A DNA stretch of 64,000 nt from Lunularia cruciata (taxonomy: Eukaryota > Streptophyta > Marchantiopsida > Lunulariales > Lunulariaceae). A program made the position numbers and the translations under genes. A model generated the notes under the pieces. The model worked only from the letters and a program-made list of their open reading frames with translations. It was not told where the DNA came from and did no database searches. Below, in pieces: positions 11,101 through 23,829 of the stretch (position 1 is its first letter; each line of letters opens with the position of its first letter). The stretch lies in assembly GCA_948567375.1 (NCBI GenBank), contig OX419755.1, positions 48,006,291 to 48,070,290 on the forward strand. The letters are read 5' to 3'.

Positions 11101-12070
11101 CCTATCAAGCGCATCCTACGCTGCTCTGCCAAGCCAAGGCTCACAATCCAAGTCAAACAGTTCAAGTCCATAGCCTGACCTAACACTTGATGCTTGGATG
11201 CCTCTAACACTGCTGGAACAACGGTAATACTGGTGTGAAAACCCATTGCCCGCCCTCTCTTATCAACGTTGGGCTCCACCAACTGCTGTAATTGTGAGTC
11301 CCAAACAAGTCCAGGTCCTCCCTCTCGAAAAGCATGAGAGCCTAGGAAACTCATGAGTGTGGGAAATGCAGCTCTAGGCTATCCAACTAGATTCACCATT
11401 GCCATAGGTGACCTCTCAGCCACTACCACTGTCTAAGACTGACGCCCAACATCCAAGATATCATCAACAAGGATGTGGTCAAGTCGCTGAATCCCATCAT
11501 AAGTGCACTATAGAACCTCTCTGGGTAAGAGGTTTGTCCACCAAAGACGAAGATGATGAGCCCATGATCTCACTCTGGCTGCATCTAACAATATAGTAGA
11601 TCACATCCAAGAATAGACCTGATGTGTACTCACCACCACTCTAGTGCAAGAATCACCCATCAAAGGAACATTCTCCAAAAGGTAAGCTGGAGAAACAGAT
11701 TGATGAACCTACAGATGTGGTAGTATCCGTAACATCTCCCAAAACACACTAGAACAAGGATCCTAAAGACCCAATCCTCTACCACCACGTGTATGTCCTT
11801 GACATGGCCATCCAAAAATCACCAAGTGAATAGGCCCATATCTCTTTAGGTCATGTGCCCCCAGTAAGGAAATGTCTCTTGGTAGGACTTTTTGGTAACC
11901 TCTGACTGTTGATATTGATAATAACTCCAGATACCAATAGGCCAAGTATGCCACATGATGTAGAGAGACTCGCCTAGCAGTCTCATCTCTCTCTATATAC
12001 AAGTACCTCTATACTTGTATACCCGCCTATAACACCGCAGCTAGTCCGGTGTTGATCCCACCAAAAAACT
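11100..12070 (-). pseudogene. C5-cytosine DNA methyltransferase-like region, family C copy 1
   Basis: Motifs appear in canonical order on the minus strand. FFGGINTGLAAVL (about 12030-12070) resembles motif I. IFGWPCQGHTRGGRGLGL (about 11763-11815) carries the PCQ catalytic motif IV. LLENVPLMGDS (about 11655-11690) is motif VI with ENV. A DNMT3-like block, AHHLRLWWTNLLP, follows. MGFHTSIT (about 11232-11256) and LGQAMDLNCLTWIVS (about 11145-11190) fit motifs IX and X. The span of about 313 codons equals a usual catalytic domain. The order is I to X, not permuted as in plant DRM enzymes. In a working ancestor it would transfer methyl groups to cytosine, perhaps on the element's own DNA. This copy is broken. 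Copy 2 keeps the same block at 23830-24800. Confidence 0.85.
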
Positions 12071-12439
12071 TCAATAGGCATATCCCCTCTACTAGATACT
12101 ACCAAGCAATGAGTGTGGTATCCAGAGGTGTCAAAGAAATTGCCTCTGGAGGCTCATCCTTACACTCATCTCTTGATGGTACAAAGGCTCCACTCCAAGC
12201 CTGTTGCACCAATTGATCTGCATGCTGCTGCAATGCCTCCTCTGAACTCCACAATGGAACATCCAAGGTAGATGGAATGATCCTACTTGTACTCCAAAGC
12301 CAAGTGATCTCCTCTGGTACTGGAGTATCTTCTGCATGGGCGTTCCTCTCCAACAAGTCACCAGGCCAAGTAACTGCACCACTAAAAGCTAAAACTGATG
12401 CTGCCATGGTCCCGGACTATAGTGAGCTTGCCACTACAG

Positions 12440-12870
12440 TCCGGAGAACTGCCACTACTAAAGCGTACTGGTAGGCGACATACCCGTCCCTCACCAGACT
12501 GCCAACCAGGTCTATAAGAGGCTATCTCCTCCCAATAGTCAATGCTAAAACCCATGGGGTATAACACTACTCCCCCAACTAGCACATTATATGACTCAGC
12601 TATTGTCGCAATAGCCTGAGCTCTCACTACCAAGCTATCAGTTGGATGACCAGGCTGAACCTGGACAACAAGCTCTCCACATGTGATGTACTATGTCAAA
12701 CCACCACCTAGAGATGTTTGGATCTGAAATGGACACCTCTCCACATCCGTCTTTCGTAACTCCAGACCAACAACTGTAGCCTTTCCCAACATAAGGGGCT
12801 ATGCACCAGAGTCTAACAAGACTCTCTATGGTGTATAGACCTTCCTTGAAGGTCCTACCAAACAAAAAAT
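12440..12870 (-). pseudogene. retropepsin-like protease, family C copy 1
   Basis: The minus strand reads VLLDSGAQPLMLGKA-like sequence near 12780-12840 (the DSGA catalytic motif). It then continues to a conserved SYNVLVGGVVLYPMGFSID block (12540-12600) that corresponds to the ILG end of the fold. It would cut the polyprotein. A 340-bp coding stretch (12099-12440) with no recognised domain lies between it and the methyltransferase region. Confidence 0.8.
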
Positions 12871-13299
12871 CCCCCTTTGGTTATCCAATAGGACAACAAC
12901 ATGTGTGAACCGTGCTCTCTCAAAGGCCGGTCTAGTTGGCAACTCCTCCAGTCTAGCCACTATTGCCTGCCATAAACCATTGGTTGTTGAATGGATCCCA
13001 TGCTCCTCAACCAAGTCAGGTCCACTACCAACCACCTCTGCTCTAGTAGTAGGAACTGCACCATCCCTACTCTCACACAACGTGGCAGCCAACCGGAATA
13101 TTGGGGCTGGATCAACTCCCAATGTAAACATATCACTGGCCAAAAACAAAGGACCCCGCATAATCAGCTGAGCCACCCCCAACATCATGCTAGACTCAGT
13201 CTGTGTAGTAGTAGGTGGCTAACTAGTAGGTAGTCCATCATGTACTCCATCACCACCTACCACACCTACACTAGGACATCTAAGAACCATGGATGTTGT

Positions 13300-15060
13300 C
13301 TACAATGCCTCAGATAGCATGAAAGACTGGGGAAGTTTGACCTGTCTCCCAACCTCTCCTCTTTTGTGGGTCCAACTCCACTGATACTCCTCTAGGCTCT
13401 GGAGCACGTATTGCACTCCTAGTCACTACTGCAAATGCATCCACCTGTGCTATTCCGCACATGAAGTCCAAAGCATCTCTATCACCAGCATATGAGGTGG
13501 AAGCCTTAGCACCCAAATCTGATCTCCTTTGAGCAATAGCCATACTAGCCAATCTCCGCTCCAACTACTCAATCCAAGTAGCCATAATTGTGTCAAAAGT
13601 AAGGGCAGGTACCACACCCGTACTAGGTGTAGATCCTCTACCACCACCTCTACCACCTCGTCCTCCATGAACTAGAGCTCCTCTACTACCAGCCATAGCA
13701 GCCCTATCATTCCGTAACTCCGGGTGTAGGTCAAAACACCGGTCATTAGTGTGACCAAATCTGTGGCAGTGCTCACATTGCCTCTATGCTGGCTATGATG
13801 CACCAGAGGTATCAGGTCCGCTTCCTTGAGTACACTCTCTCCTATGGTGAGGTCCACCACAAGTCCAACAAGCAACACCACCACTCATTGGCTGCTGCTG
13901 ACTCAAAAATGAAGGTAAGGGTCTAACTTCACTAGGCCCTCTACTCGCTCCATAGGATCTGGTCTGTCCATCTTGTCCTTGAAAACCAATTGGGCGTGGT
14001 CCCCTCTGTTGCACTCTAGAAGAAATCATAGCCGTGGGGGAGGTCTTCCTACCAAATCCAGATGTCACCACTCTCTCCTCCACCATGTTGAGCTCAATAC
14101 GCTCAGCCAAACCAAAGACCACTGCCAAAGTAGGCAAAGTAGCCTGTAACAATGTAGCATCATGAACTCTACGTTGTTACTCCTTGTCCAGTATCCCATA
14201 CCAAAATTGGATTGCCTGAGCCTCAGTAACTCCTTGAGTGAAACTGATCAGCCGCCTCATGCGAGTGTATGCCTCACGTAGGCTCTCTCTAGCCTTCCGC
14301 TAGAACTCTTGCAAGCTCCTCAGCTTGTCAGCCCGCACTCCTTGGTAGTTCTGCCTCAAACATAGGAAGAACTCCACCATGGGGTTAAACCCCGGTACCA
14401 CACCACCTCCTACAGCGGTACTTCCACTCGTAGTAGCACTATCTCCAACTAGTGCACCTCCACTAGCTCCACCCACATTACTTGAGCTAGAACTCATAGG
14501 TATATCCAATCTACTCCTGGCCACCAAACCTGAAGTGATAAAGACATAGTTTGGAGACCAATACTATCTCCATAACTTGATCTCTTCCAAATGAGCTCTC
14601 CTGAATTCATGGTAGTCATCCATTGGTGGACCCTCTAGATGCTGAAACAACCCCTTCCATGCCATGAAAAGTGTGAACAAAGTCGGGTTCCGCATCTGCT
14701 GCAGATCACACCAACTATCAAACTCTTGGATGAAGTCATCTAGCTCAATGGTACCCACTATACCAGAGTAACGCCTAGGGCCTTTGGAGGCCCCATAAAT
14801 CTTGTCCATGTCCCACAACAACGATACAGACACACCAAGTACACTCTCAACTGAATCAACTCCTGTGTCGAACTCCAACTCAGAGTCAATCTCCTCCCTC
14901 ATTGGGACCTGAGATACAAGCTGATACCGAGCACCACTCCGAGTAAACCCATTGCATACTATAGGGCTAACTCCTCTAGAATCTCCAAAGAACTCCGTCG
15001 TGACAAAGTAACCACAACAACAAACCCAAACCCAAACTACCAACTGCAACCGCAAGTCGC
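13300..15060 (-). pseudogene. gag with two zinc knuckles, family C copy 1
   Basis: The N-terminal open stretch (14564-15055) contains LDDFIQEFDSWCDLQQMRNP, a gag capsid-type region. Two knuckles follow: CWTCGGPHHRREC near 13835-13875 and CEHCHRFGHTNDRCF near 13735-13780. Paired knuckles of different spacing bind RNA. A Gly/Ser/Ala-rich linker sits around 14400-14500. The region is broken. Confidence 0.8.
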
Positions 15061-16360
15061 AACCGCAAGTACCCCATCAAGTGCCAACACCACCACGTGC
15101 CAATACCAACTAAGCACCACCCACTAATGTAACTCTAACCGAGATAACTACACTAAGGGAAAGGGTAACCTGTAACCTGCCATCATAACACGCACTCTCA
15201 CGATTTGCAGGTCATCACTTCCTACCTCACCGGAGAGAAACAAAGGTAGTCTGACTGGTCATCACTCCAGCCTCACCACCAAGAGCACACCAGAGCACCA
15301 ACGCTCAAAAGTCAAGGCACCTCACACAAACGTGGTACACAAATAGGAAGCAAAGAATGGAAGGGATCCAATCACAAGAAATCTAAACAAAAACCCTCCA
15401 TCTCATAACACAACATGGGACTGACTCTGCCACCATTTGGCATTTGACATAAGAGAAGTTTGTATCTAAGTCCTAAGCTACTAGGATCACCAAGAATGGG
15501 ATCAGATTGCCTCTCCTAGCCAAAGTTACATGTGTATAGATAATAGTGGCACAATCACTAGGACAACAAGTGAGGGTGGACCAATTGGCTAGGGCACCAG
15601 TTTAGGAACAAGAGATCTTGGGGTCAAACCCTATTGCGCACAATCTAGCAGGAAAGGAAAATTTTGCCAACCAATGACCAAGATCTACTCTAAACTAGCT
15701 AGTCTCACGCCAACAAGGTGGCTTATTGGCCCTTCTGGCCCTTCTGGCCCTTCTAGGCCTTCGTAGCCTCTCATAGCCCTATGTCTCAAAATGCCAAAAT
15801 TCAGCCAAATGAGGCCTTTCTTGTTGCCACTTCAAGCCTCCTTTCTTGTTGCCACTTCGAACCTCCTCCAAAATTGGCAAAAATTCTCCCAATCTGCAAA
15901 AGTCCTCCAAACTAGCAAAACTCCTCCAAATCTGGCAAAAATCTGTCTTAAAATTTGATGTAAACCCTAAAGTTGGTTGTCCGCCAAATCCCCCGCTAAC
16001 TTTCCACTCAAGCCAAATTGACAACATAGGATTTCTCCAAATCGAAAATTCATGAGAATAGCTTCACAACTCCACCTTCAATTTGACTTTCTAAGCCCAA
16101 CTCGCAACAAATTGGTCATGTCTTCACCTCCTGAGCTCAAAATCACAACCACTGCTCAAAATTTGCTACTTCTTTGCTCAAAATTTGGCTAGCGCTTCTG
16201 CACACCGTCTGCCTTACTGCCAAATCTGCATCAATAGATTGAGCTTCTGCACACTAGAGAAACACTGAACTTGAATCGACCTACCAACAATCCACCGAGC
16301 TTGGAGATACCACCAACACTCAAAGTTCCTGCACCCGATTTCCCCCTTACTTCACTTTTC
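15060..16360 (-). other. 5' leader of family C copy 1
   Basis: Lies between gag and the 5' LTR with no long open frame. It contains a small run of repeated CCCTTCTGG-type units near 15731-15765. The first 60 bases next to the LTR match the leader of copy 2, including GGGTGCAGGAACT-like sequence. No initiator tRNA-Met primer site is visible, so the primer tRNA is unidentified. Confidence 0.6.
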
Positions 16361-16819
16361 TGATGTAATCAGATTGCTTACCACTCTCAACTCAACTCAA
16401 CTCAACTCATATCAATAATTGATCTATCACTCTATAAATTGCCAACAATTGGACATTGATTACAGTCAAGCCACACCCACTCAAGCATAGAGAATCCAGG
16501 TGACGCTCGCCGGCCTCTATCCACCATAGCCAGGAACTCGAAGGCTCAACATTAGAGAAGTGAGCTCTCTGGAGCTCACTTTGAAACTATACTTCCTAGA
16601 CTTGAGCTAGCTCTGAAACCCTAACGGTCCCGCTGACGGCACACTCGATGGTGCGAACGGTGCAAAGTGATGGTGGGCTCCACCGTGAAGTCAATACCTT
16701 GAACACAAAATCTGACCGTCGGAAAGTAGTCTCTGAGAAACTACTTAAATAACTCTGACTACTATCACTAGAACTCCAATGTCCAAGCATCTAGATGCGG
16801 CACTACAAATGGCATGACA
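16361..16819 (-). repeat. 5' LTR of family C copy 1
   Basis: 459 bp. On the minus strand it runs from TGTCATGCCATTTG to GATTACATCA. Pair of 6961-7409. It carries a short CAACT pentamer run near its inner end (about 16387-16409). Confidence 0.9.
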
Positions 16820-19518
16820 AATGACTTACAAAAGAGATTGCATCATCACAAGAGAAGGATCAATTGCTTAGATGTTGCAAAAGGAAATTCTAGCAAATGG
16901 CAGAATTGGCATTATGACAATGACACATGGTCATCTTGTGACACCTACAAACAAAGGTCAATGCAAGAAAAGACAAGGTTGTGGAGCAACAAGCCCAACA
17001 CAAAGAATAGATCAAGGCAAGAGACAAAGAGGTGATGACCATTAAGATAGAATGGGAGGCTACCAACATTAAGGAAACTATGACAAAGGTTGTAAAAGAA
17101 CTTGAAGGAACTTACCAACCTTCATATTTAGGAACTCACAAAAGCATGAAATGATCATGGGACAGGAGAAGGAAATCAAAACAAAGGTACAAGAAGACTG
17201 CAGTCAAACTCCAACAAGAATAAGAAAACTTTACAAACAAGCCTACATGGCTTCTCACAACCATAAGGCACATGGCAACCAACTTCTAGGCCAACTAGAA
17301 TGATTGGTCAATGAAACACAAACCAAAAAAGATCAAAGCCTTCAAGATATAGATCAAGGATCTTATGAGGAAGGTATAGACCTTCCTTTATGACAAATGA
17401 CCAATTAATGGCCCTATCTTTGAAGTTGTAGAGTCATACAAACTCCAAGTTTAAGGAGGCACAAACAAGCATTGCAAACAAGGTTTCCGGTTACAAGAAG
17501 GACCTTATGTAGCTCATTCAAATTTATAAAGGTAGAGGTAACTAGTCATCATCACCACCAAATTGTCTTGCAATTGAGTAACAATCCCAACAATATCTAA
17601 CAAATAGAGTTGCAACAAACTTAGTAATAAGCAATTCATCTCATAATTTTTCATCTTCTAGTCATTCACACCTCATAGTTTGTTTACATCTTGTCGTCAT
17701 AGCTTCATACTTATAAATAGTTCATAGTCAGAGTATATATGAAATCCAAGTGGAACCCTATGACAAATGAAGATATAAAAAATTTGTTGAGGTGGGAGCT
17801 CCATGTTAAAAATGCCTACTTAGAGATTAAATAAGGATAAGATTAAGATAAAATTAGTGAGGCCTAGGTGGAATTAGAAGATCTCCAACACTTTGTAGCC
17901 ACTAGATCTCTTTGGTAGTTAAGTTGGAAATGTATATAGAGTTTGGACTTAATGTTTACTATGTTCATTTGGTGCATCTTTCCATTGTAATAAATGAGGA
18001 TTATACCATGAAACCTATCATGTTAGTGTTTTTGTATGTGTATGTGTCTATAAGAATGTCTACATAATTAATCAATTAGGCATGAGGAATCTTGGCATAG
18101 AGGCATAAGTACTAGAGTGAATGAATCATTCACAAGGAACTAGAGGGTGAACCTCTAAGTGCTATACACATGTCAAGAATTATATCATAATGGACATTTC
18201 CATATCTAAGTATTGTTAAGTACCATGCACTCTGAGACTGAGCAATGTACCAATCTAATCATTTTTAAAGTAGTGCTTTTTGGGAAGGGTAGGTGCCACT
18301 ATGTTATAGTTGTAGATAATAGGGAGATATGATCCTTGAGTGATCTAAATCCAGTCTAGTTTTTGCATTCCATCCTACTACTTGTAGACACCATGAGAAC
18401 TATTTATCTTGTGCAACCAAAATTTTGTAATTAGTGGTACGGAGTTCAGATTGATGTTCATTATCTTGATGATAGTAAGCACAAACTTGGCCACAATAAT
18501 TGGAGGATAAAGAAATTCTAAAGCAACAAGTGACCTTTGTTACAAAGGATCAATCATCTTCAAGAATCCTCAAGACTATATTTATAGTGAAAGTGATTTG
18601 AAATCATTTATATTTCCATAGTATGCCAATAAGGGTGACATTCCTTTTTTTAAGGAATGACTTTTCCCAAGAGATTAAATAAAAAATAATAGATTGTATT
18701 CTTTGTGACAATTTTACCTTCTTTCTAGTCATATCTACCTTCTCCTTGTAGGATTGACCAATTCTTACCATAATATTACAAATTTGAAAGACACTATGTT
18801 GTTATAATGAGTTCAAACTCAATTTCTTCCTCCATGAGAAGTCAAAGTAGAGTGTCTTTATAAGGCCACTAGCTTGTTTGTGTTGACTTGTATTATGAAA
18901 CATTGAAGATACAAAGCCATGATTTTACAAAGTTGTGAGAAGATGACTAGGTTGGTAGTTACAAGCTCTGCTTACTCATATAACAAGACTAGTGACCCCA
19001 TTCATGAACACATGGATCTTTACCTCTGTTAATTCTTTATCTTGTCCATTTTATGGAGGTGTATAATGATAAACAAACATCCCTTCATTTTTGTCATGTA
19101 TCTTGTACACTACTTCACTTTATCTTTTAAACTAAACCCTAAAATTTTATTCCTCTCTAGTAGGATAAAGATGGGTTACCACCATTGATTTCTGCCCAAG
19201 AGATAAAATAAGTGACAATACAAATTTGAAGAGTGATTTTTTTATTTTTTTATTTATTCTTGAATTATATCTCATGGGGTCAACTTGTTTCTTATTAAAT
19301 TACTATAATTTGGTCATTATCATATTGTAACACTTGGTCAACCCAATAGTATTTTAACACCACTTATTTACCAAGTCAATTTGACTATGAAAAATCCAAG
19401 ATATAGGTCACTTTCCATTATAATTCAATATAACACCCCCTACAAAGTCCACACTCATTGTAGAATTCTCCTAGGACTTCCCATTCTAAGTAATCTAATT
19501 AAAAGTCACTAAGGATGT
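16820..19518. other. spacer between the two family C copies, nothing recognised
   Basis: 2.7 kb of AT-rich DNA with no credible gene. The first 220 bases hold a 73-codon open frame, rich in Lys, Asn and Gln, that matches nothing I know. The part around 17720-18060 has an LTR-like look but no second copy in the window. Confidence 0.4.
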
Positions 19519-19957
19519 TGTCATACCATTTGTAGTGCTGTAGCTAGATTGCTCAGACAGTGGAGTTCTAGTGTTAGTAGTTAGATGCATTTTGGCAATT
19601 ACTCATAGATTACTTTCCAATGGTCGGATTTTGTGTTTAGTGTACTGACTTCATGGTGGGGCCCATTGTCTGCACCATCAAAAGTGTCGTCAATGGGACT
19701 ATTGGGATGAGACCTAGGTCAAAATCAGGAGTATACCTTGGAAGTGCAGCTCTAGAGAGCTCACCGCTCTGATGTTGAGCCTTCGAGTTCCTGGCTAGAG
19801 TGGACAAAAAGCCGGCGTGCGTCACTTGGAGTCTCTTAGCTAGAGTGGGTATGGCTTGACTATAATCAGTGCCTAGTTATTGGCAAGTTGTTGAGGATCA
19901 GATCAAGTATTGATCTGAATTTGATTGATTTGAGTTGTAAACAATTTGGTTACATCA
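19519..19957 (+). repeat. 5' LTR of family C copy 2
   Basis: Starts TGTCATACCATTTGTAG and ends GGTTACATCA. Aligns with 28488-28932 and with both LTRs of copy 1. Confidence 0.88.
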
Positions 19958-20689
19958 GAGAAGTCAATCAAGGAGAAATTGGGTGTAGGAACTACAAGTG
20001 TTGGTATTTCCAAGCTCAGTGGATTGTGGTGTCTCAATCAAGTAGTTCAGATTTCCCTGAGAAAGTGTGTGTGTGGAAGCATTGGCAAAATTTGGAGCCA
20101 AGGAAGAAGCAATTTTCAAGCTGTAGTTGTGATTTGGAGCTCAGGACCAATTTGTTACGAGTTGAGCTGAGAAACTGAAATTGAAGGTGGAGTTAAGAGT
20201 AGATCCTCACAAATTGAAGATTGGACAAAACCCATTTTCCCAATTTGGCTCGAGTGAAGAGTTAGTTGAGGATTTCATTGTCAACTATTTTTAGGGAGTT
20301 ACGTTAGATTTTTGGTGAGAAGAACTTGAATCTGATCCTCGGTGAACCTCGTAGCTTAGGAAGTAGATATGTACTCCAATTATGTCAAATGCCAAATGGT
20401 TGCAAAGTCAGTCTTGTATTGATTTATGAAATGGAGGGTTGTTGTTTAGCATTATTGTGATTGGACCCCCTCCATTCTTTACTTCATGTTTGTGCACAAT
20501 GTTTGTGTGAGGTGCCTTGAATTTTGAGTGTCAGTGCTCTTGTGTGCTCTCGATAGTGAGACTAGAGTGATGACCGGTCAGACTATCTTTGTTTCTCTCC
20601 GGTGAGGTAGGAAGTGATGACCTGCAGACTGTGAGAATATGTGTTGTGATAGCAAGTTATAGGTCGCCCTTGCCCCTAGTGTATTTGTC

Positions 20690-20865
20690 TCGGTTAGAGT
20701 TATATTAGTGGACAATGTTCCGGCAAGTTTTGGCACTTGGTGGTGCTTGGTTGGTATAGGCACTTGGTGGTGCTTGGTTAGTGTTGGCACTTGGTGGTGC
20801 TTGGTTGGTATTGGCACTTGGTGGTGCTTGGTTAGTGTTGGCACTTGGTGGTGTTTGCACTTGGT
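20690..20865 (+). repeat. 27-bp tandem repeat in family C leader
   Basis: About five units built on GGCACTTGGTGGTGCTTGGT plus a 7-base variable end (TGGTATA or TAGTGTT, alternating). The matching place in copy 1 (15060-15115) has only one or two units, so the array expanded in copy 2 or shrank in copy 1. Units alternate in type, which suggests the duplicated block was a pair of units. Confidence 0.85.
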
Positions 20866-20872
20866 CTAGTAC

Positions 20873-22610
20873 TTGTTGTTGCAGTTTGCGGCTGCGGTTG
20901 TAGTTGCGGTTACTTTGTCACGACGGAGTTCTTTAGGGATTCCAGGAGATAGCTTTGCAGTACGCAGTAAGTTTACTTGGAGTAACGCTCAATATCAGCC
21001 TATATCTCTGGTCCCCGTGAGAGAAGAGATTGACTCTAAGTTGGAGTTTGATATAGGAGTTGATCCAGTGGAGAGTGCACTTGTTGTACCTGCATCATTT
21101 TTGTGGGACATGGATAAGATTTATGGGGCCTTGAAGGGCCTTAGGCATTACTCTAGTATAGTGGGTACCATTGAGTTGGATGATTTCATCTAGGAGTTTG
21201 ATAGTTGGTGTGATCTGTAGCAGATGCGGAACCCAACTTTGTTCACCCCTTTCATGGCATGGAGGGGGTTTCAACATTTGGAGGGTTGCCAATGTATGAC
21301 TACCATGAATTCAGGAGAGCTCATTAGGAGGAGATTGAGTTATGAAGACAATATTGGTCTCCAAACTATATCTCTATCACTTTAGGCTTGGTTTCTAGAA
21401 GTAGATTGGCTGAACCTACAAGTTCTAGCTTGAGTAGTGTTGGTAGAGCTAGTGGAGTTGCACTAGCTGGAGATACTGCTACTACAAGTGGAGGTACCGC
21501 TATAAGAGGTGGTGTGGTACCGGGGTTTAACCCCATGGTGGAGTTCTTTTGTGTTTGAGGCAAAACTACTAGGGAGTGCGGACTGACAAGCCAAGGAGCT
21601 TGCAAGAGTTCCAACAGAAGGCTGGAGAGAGCCTACGCAAGGCATACACTTGCATGAGGCAACTGATCAGTTTCACTCAAGGAGTTACGGAGGCCCAAGC
21701 AATCCAATTTTGGTATGGGATATTGGACAGGGAGTTGTAGTGTAGAGTTTGTGATGCTACGTTGTTACAAGCTCCTTTGCCTACTTTGGCAGTGGTCTTT
21801 GGTTTGGCTGAGCGTATTGAGCTTAACATGGTCTGAGAGAGTGGAGAGAGTCGTGACATCTAGATTTGGTAGGGAGACCTCATCCATGGTTGTGACTTCT
21901 TCTAGAGTGCAATAGAGTGCACCACGCCCAGTTAGTTTTCAAGGACAAGGTGGACAGTCCAAATCCTATGGAGCAAGTAGAGGGCCTAGTGGAATTAGAC
22001 CCTTACCTTCATTTTTGGGTCAACAGCAGCCAATGAGTAGTGGTGTTGCTTGTTGGACTTGTGGTAGACCTCACCATCGGAGAGAGTGTACTCAGGGCAG
22101 CGGACCTAATACCTCTAGTGCATCGCAACCAGCACAGACGTAGTGTGAGCATTGCCATAGATTTGGTCACACTAGTGACCGATGCTTTGACCTATACCCG
22201 GAGTTATAGAGTGGTAGGGCTGTTATGGTAGGTAGTAGAGGAGCTCCAGTCATGGAGGACAATGTGGTAGAGGATCTACATCTAGTAGGGGTGCAATACC
22301 TGCCCTTACTTCTGATATAGCTATGGCTACTTGGATTGAGCAGTTGGAGCAGAGATTGGCTAGTATGGCTATTGCTTAGAGGAGATCAGATTTGGGTGTT
22401 GAGGCTTCCACCTCATATGTTAGTGATAGAGATGCTTTGGACTTCATGTGCGGAGCAACACAGGTGGATGCATCTGTAGCAGTGATTAGGAGTGCAGTAT
22501 GTGCTCCAAAGCCTAGAGGAGCATTAGTGGAGTTGGACCCACAAAGAGGAGAGGTTGGGAGATAGGTCAGACTCCCCTACTCTTTCATGCTATCTAAGGC
22601 ATTGCAGACA
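20873..22610 (+). pseudogene. gag with two zinc knuckles, family C copy 2
   Basis: Matches gag of copy 1: the LWDMDKIYGALKGLRHYS block (about 21105-21155), CWTCGRPHHRREC (about 22053-22091) and CEHCHRFGHTSDRCF (about 22143-22187). The region is broken. Confidence 0.8.
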
Positions 22611-23029
22611 ACATCCTTGGTTCCTAGACGTCCCAATGTAGGTGTGGTAGGTGGTGAAGGAATACATGATAGACTACCTGCTAGTCGGCCACCTGCTACT
22701 ACACAAACTAAGTCTAGCATGATGTTGGGAGCGGCTCAGCTGATTATGCGGTGCTCTTTGTTTTCAGCCAGTGATGTGTTTACATTGGAAGTTGACCTAG
22801 CCCCAATGTTTTGATTGGCTTCCATGCTTTGTGAGAGTAGGGATGATGAAATTCCTACTACTAGAGCAAAGGTGGTTGATAGTGGAGCTGACTTGGTTGA
22901 GGAGCATGGGATCTGTTCAGCAACCAGTGGTTTATAGTAGGCAGTAGCGGCTAGACTAGAGGAGTTTCCAGCTAGACCGGCCTTTGAGAGAGCACTATTC
23001 ACATCTAGTGTTGTCCTATTGGATAACCA

Positions 23030-23460
23030 GAGGAGGAATTTTTGTTTTATGGGACCTTTAAGGAAGGTCTATATACCACACAAAGTCTTGTTAGACTCTG
23101 GTGCGCAACCCTTTATGTTGGGGAAGGCTACAATAGTCGGTCTGGAGTTATAGAAGACTGATGTAGAGAGGTGTCCATTTCATATCCAGACATCTCTAGG
23201 TGGTGGTTTGACATAGTACATCACACGTGGGGAGCTTGTTGTCCAGGTTCAGCCTGGTTATCCAACTGATAGCTTGGTGGTGAGAGCTCAGGCTATTGCC
23301 ACAATAGTTAAGTCATATGATGTGCTAGTTGGGGATGTAGTGTTATACCCCATGGGTTTCAATATTGACTATTGGGAGGAGATAGCCTCCTATAGACCAG
23401 GTTGGCAGTCTGGTGAGGGATGGGTATGTTGCCTACCAATACGCTTCAATAGTGGTAGTC
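23030..23460 (+). pseudogene. retropepsin-like protease, family C copy 2
   Basis: LLDSGAQPFMLGKATIVGL-type sequence at about 23090-23150 carries the DSGA motif. The block DVLVGDVVLYPMGFNIDYW (about 23320-23375) matches copy 1. The unassigned 340-bp coding stretch follows (23484-23830). Confidence 0.8.
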
Positions 23461-23829
23461 TTGGCTCACTATAGTCTGGGACCATGGCAACATCAATTTT
23501 AGCTTTCAATGGTGTAGTTACTTGGCTTGGTGACTTGTTGGAGTGGAATGCCCATATAGAGGATACTCCAGTACCAGAAGAGATCACTCAGATTCAAAGT
23601 ACAAGTGAGATTGTTTTATCCACCTTGGATGTTCCATTGTGGAGTTTAGAGGAGGCATTACAGCAGCATGGAGATCAATTGGTGCAACAAGCTTGGAGTG
23701 GAGCCTTTGTACCATCGGTAGATGAGTGTGAGGATGAGCTTCCCGAGTCGATTACTTTGACACCTCTGGATACCACACTCATTGCTTGGCAGTATCCAGT
23801 AGAGGGGATATATTGGAGTTGTTTGGTAG

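Larger units (their letters stand above)
6855..16819 (-). mobile_element. Ty3/gypsy fossil with DNA methyltransferase and PHD modules, family C copy 1
   Basis: Read on the minus strand the order is: 5' LTR (16361-16819), leader, gag with two zinc knuckles, protease, DNA methyltransferase-like region, reverse transcriptase, RNase H, integrase, PHD finger, 3' LTR (6961-7409). Integrase after RNase H places it in Ty3/gypsy. There is no chromodomain; the PHD finger takes its place. At nearly 10 kb it is longer than a usual gypsy element because of the extra modules. It is broken, with well over ten breaks. The two LTRs differ at roughly a tenth of positions by eye, almost all transitions, which fits long-methylated DNA and an old insertion. 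A 106-bp repeat lies on both sides of the 3' LTR. No clear target duplication was found. Confidence 0.9.

Noticed and set aside
11761-11815. PCQ motif as a chance match in a degenerate transposon
   Set aside because: It is accompanied by ENV, the DNMT3-like block, MGF and LGQAM motifs in correct order and spacing, and all recur in copy 2.
20690-20865. Regular short repeats that could suggest a CRISPR-like array
   Set aside because: The units abut with no unique spacers and lie in a plant retrotransposon leader; it is a plain tandem repeat.
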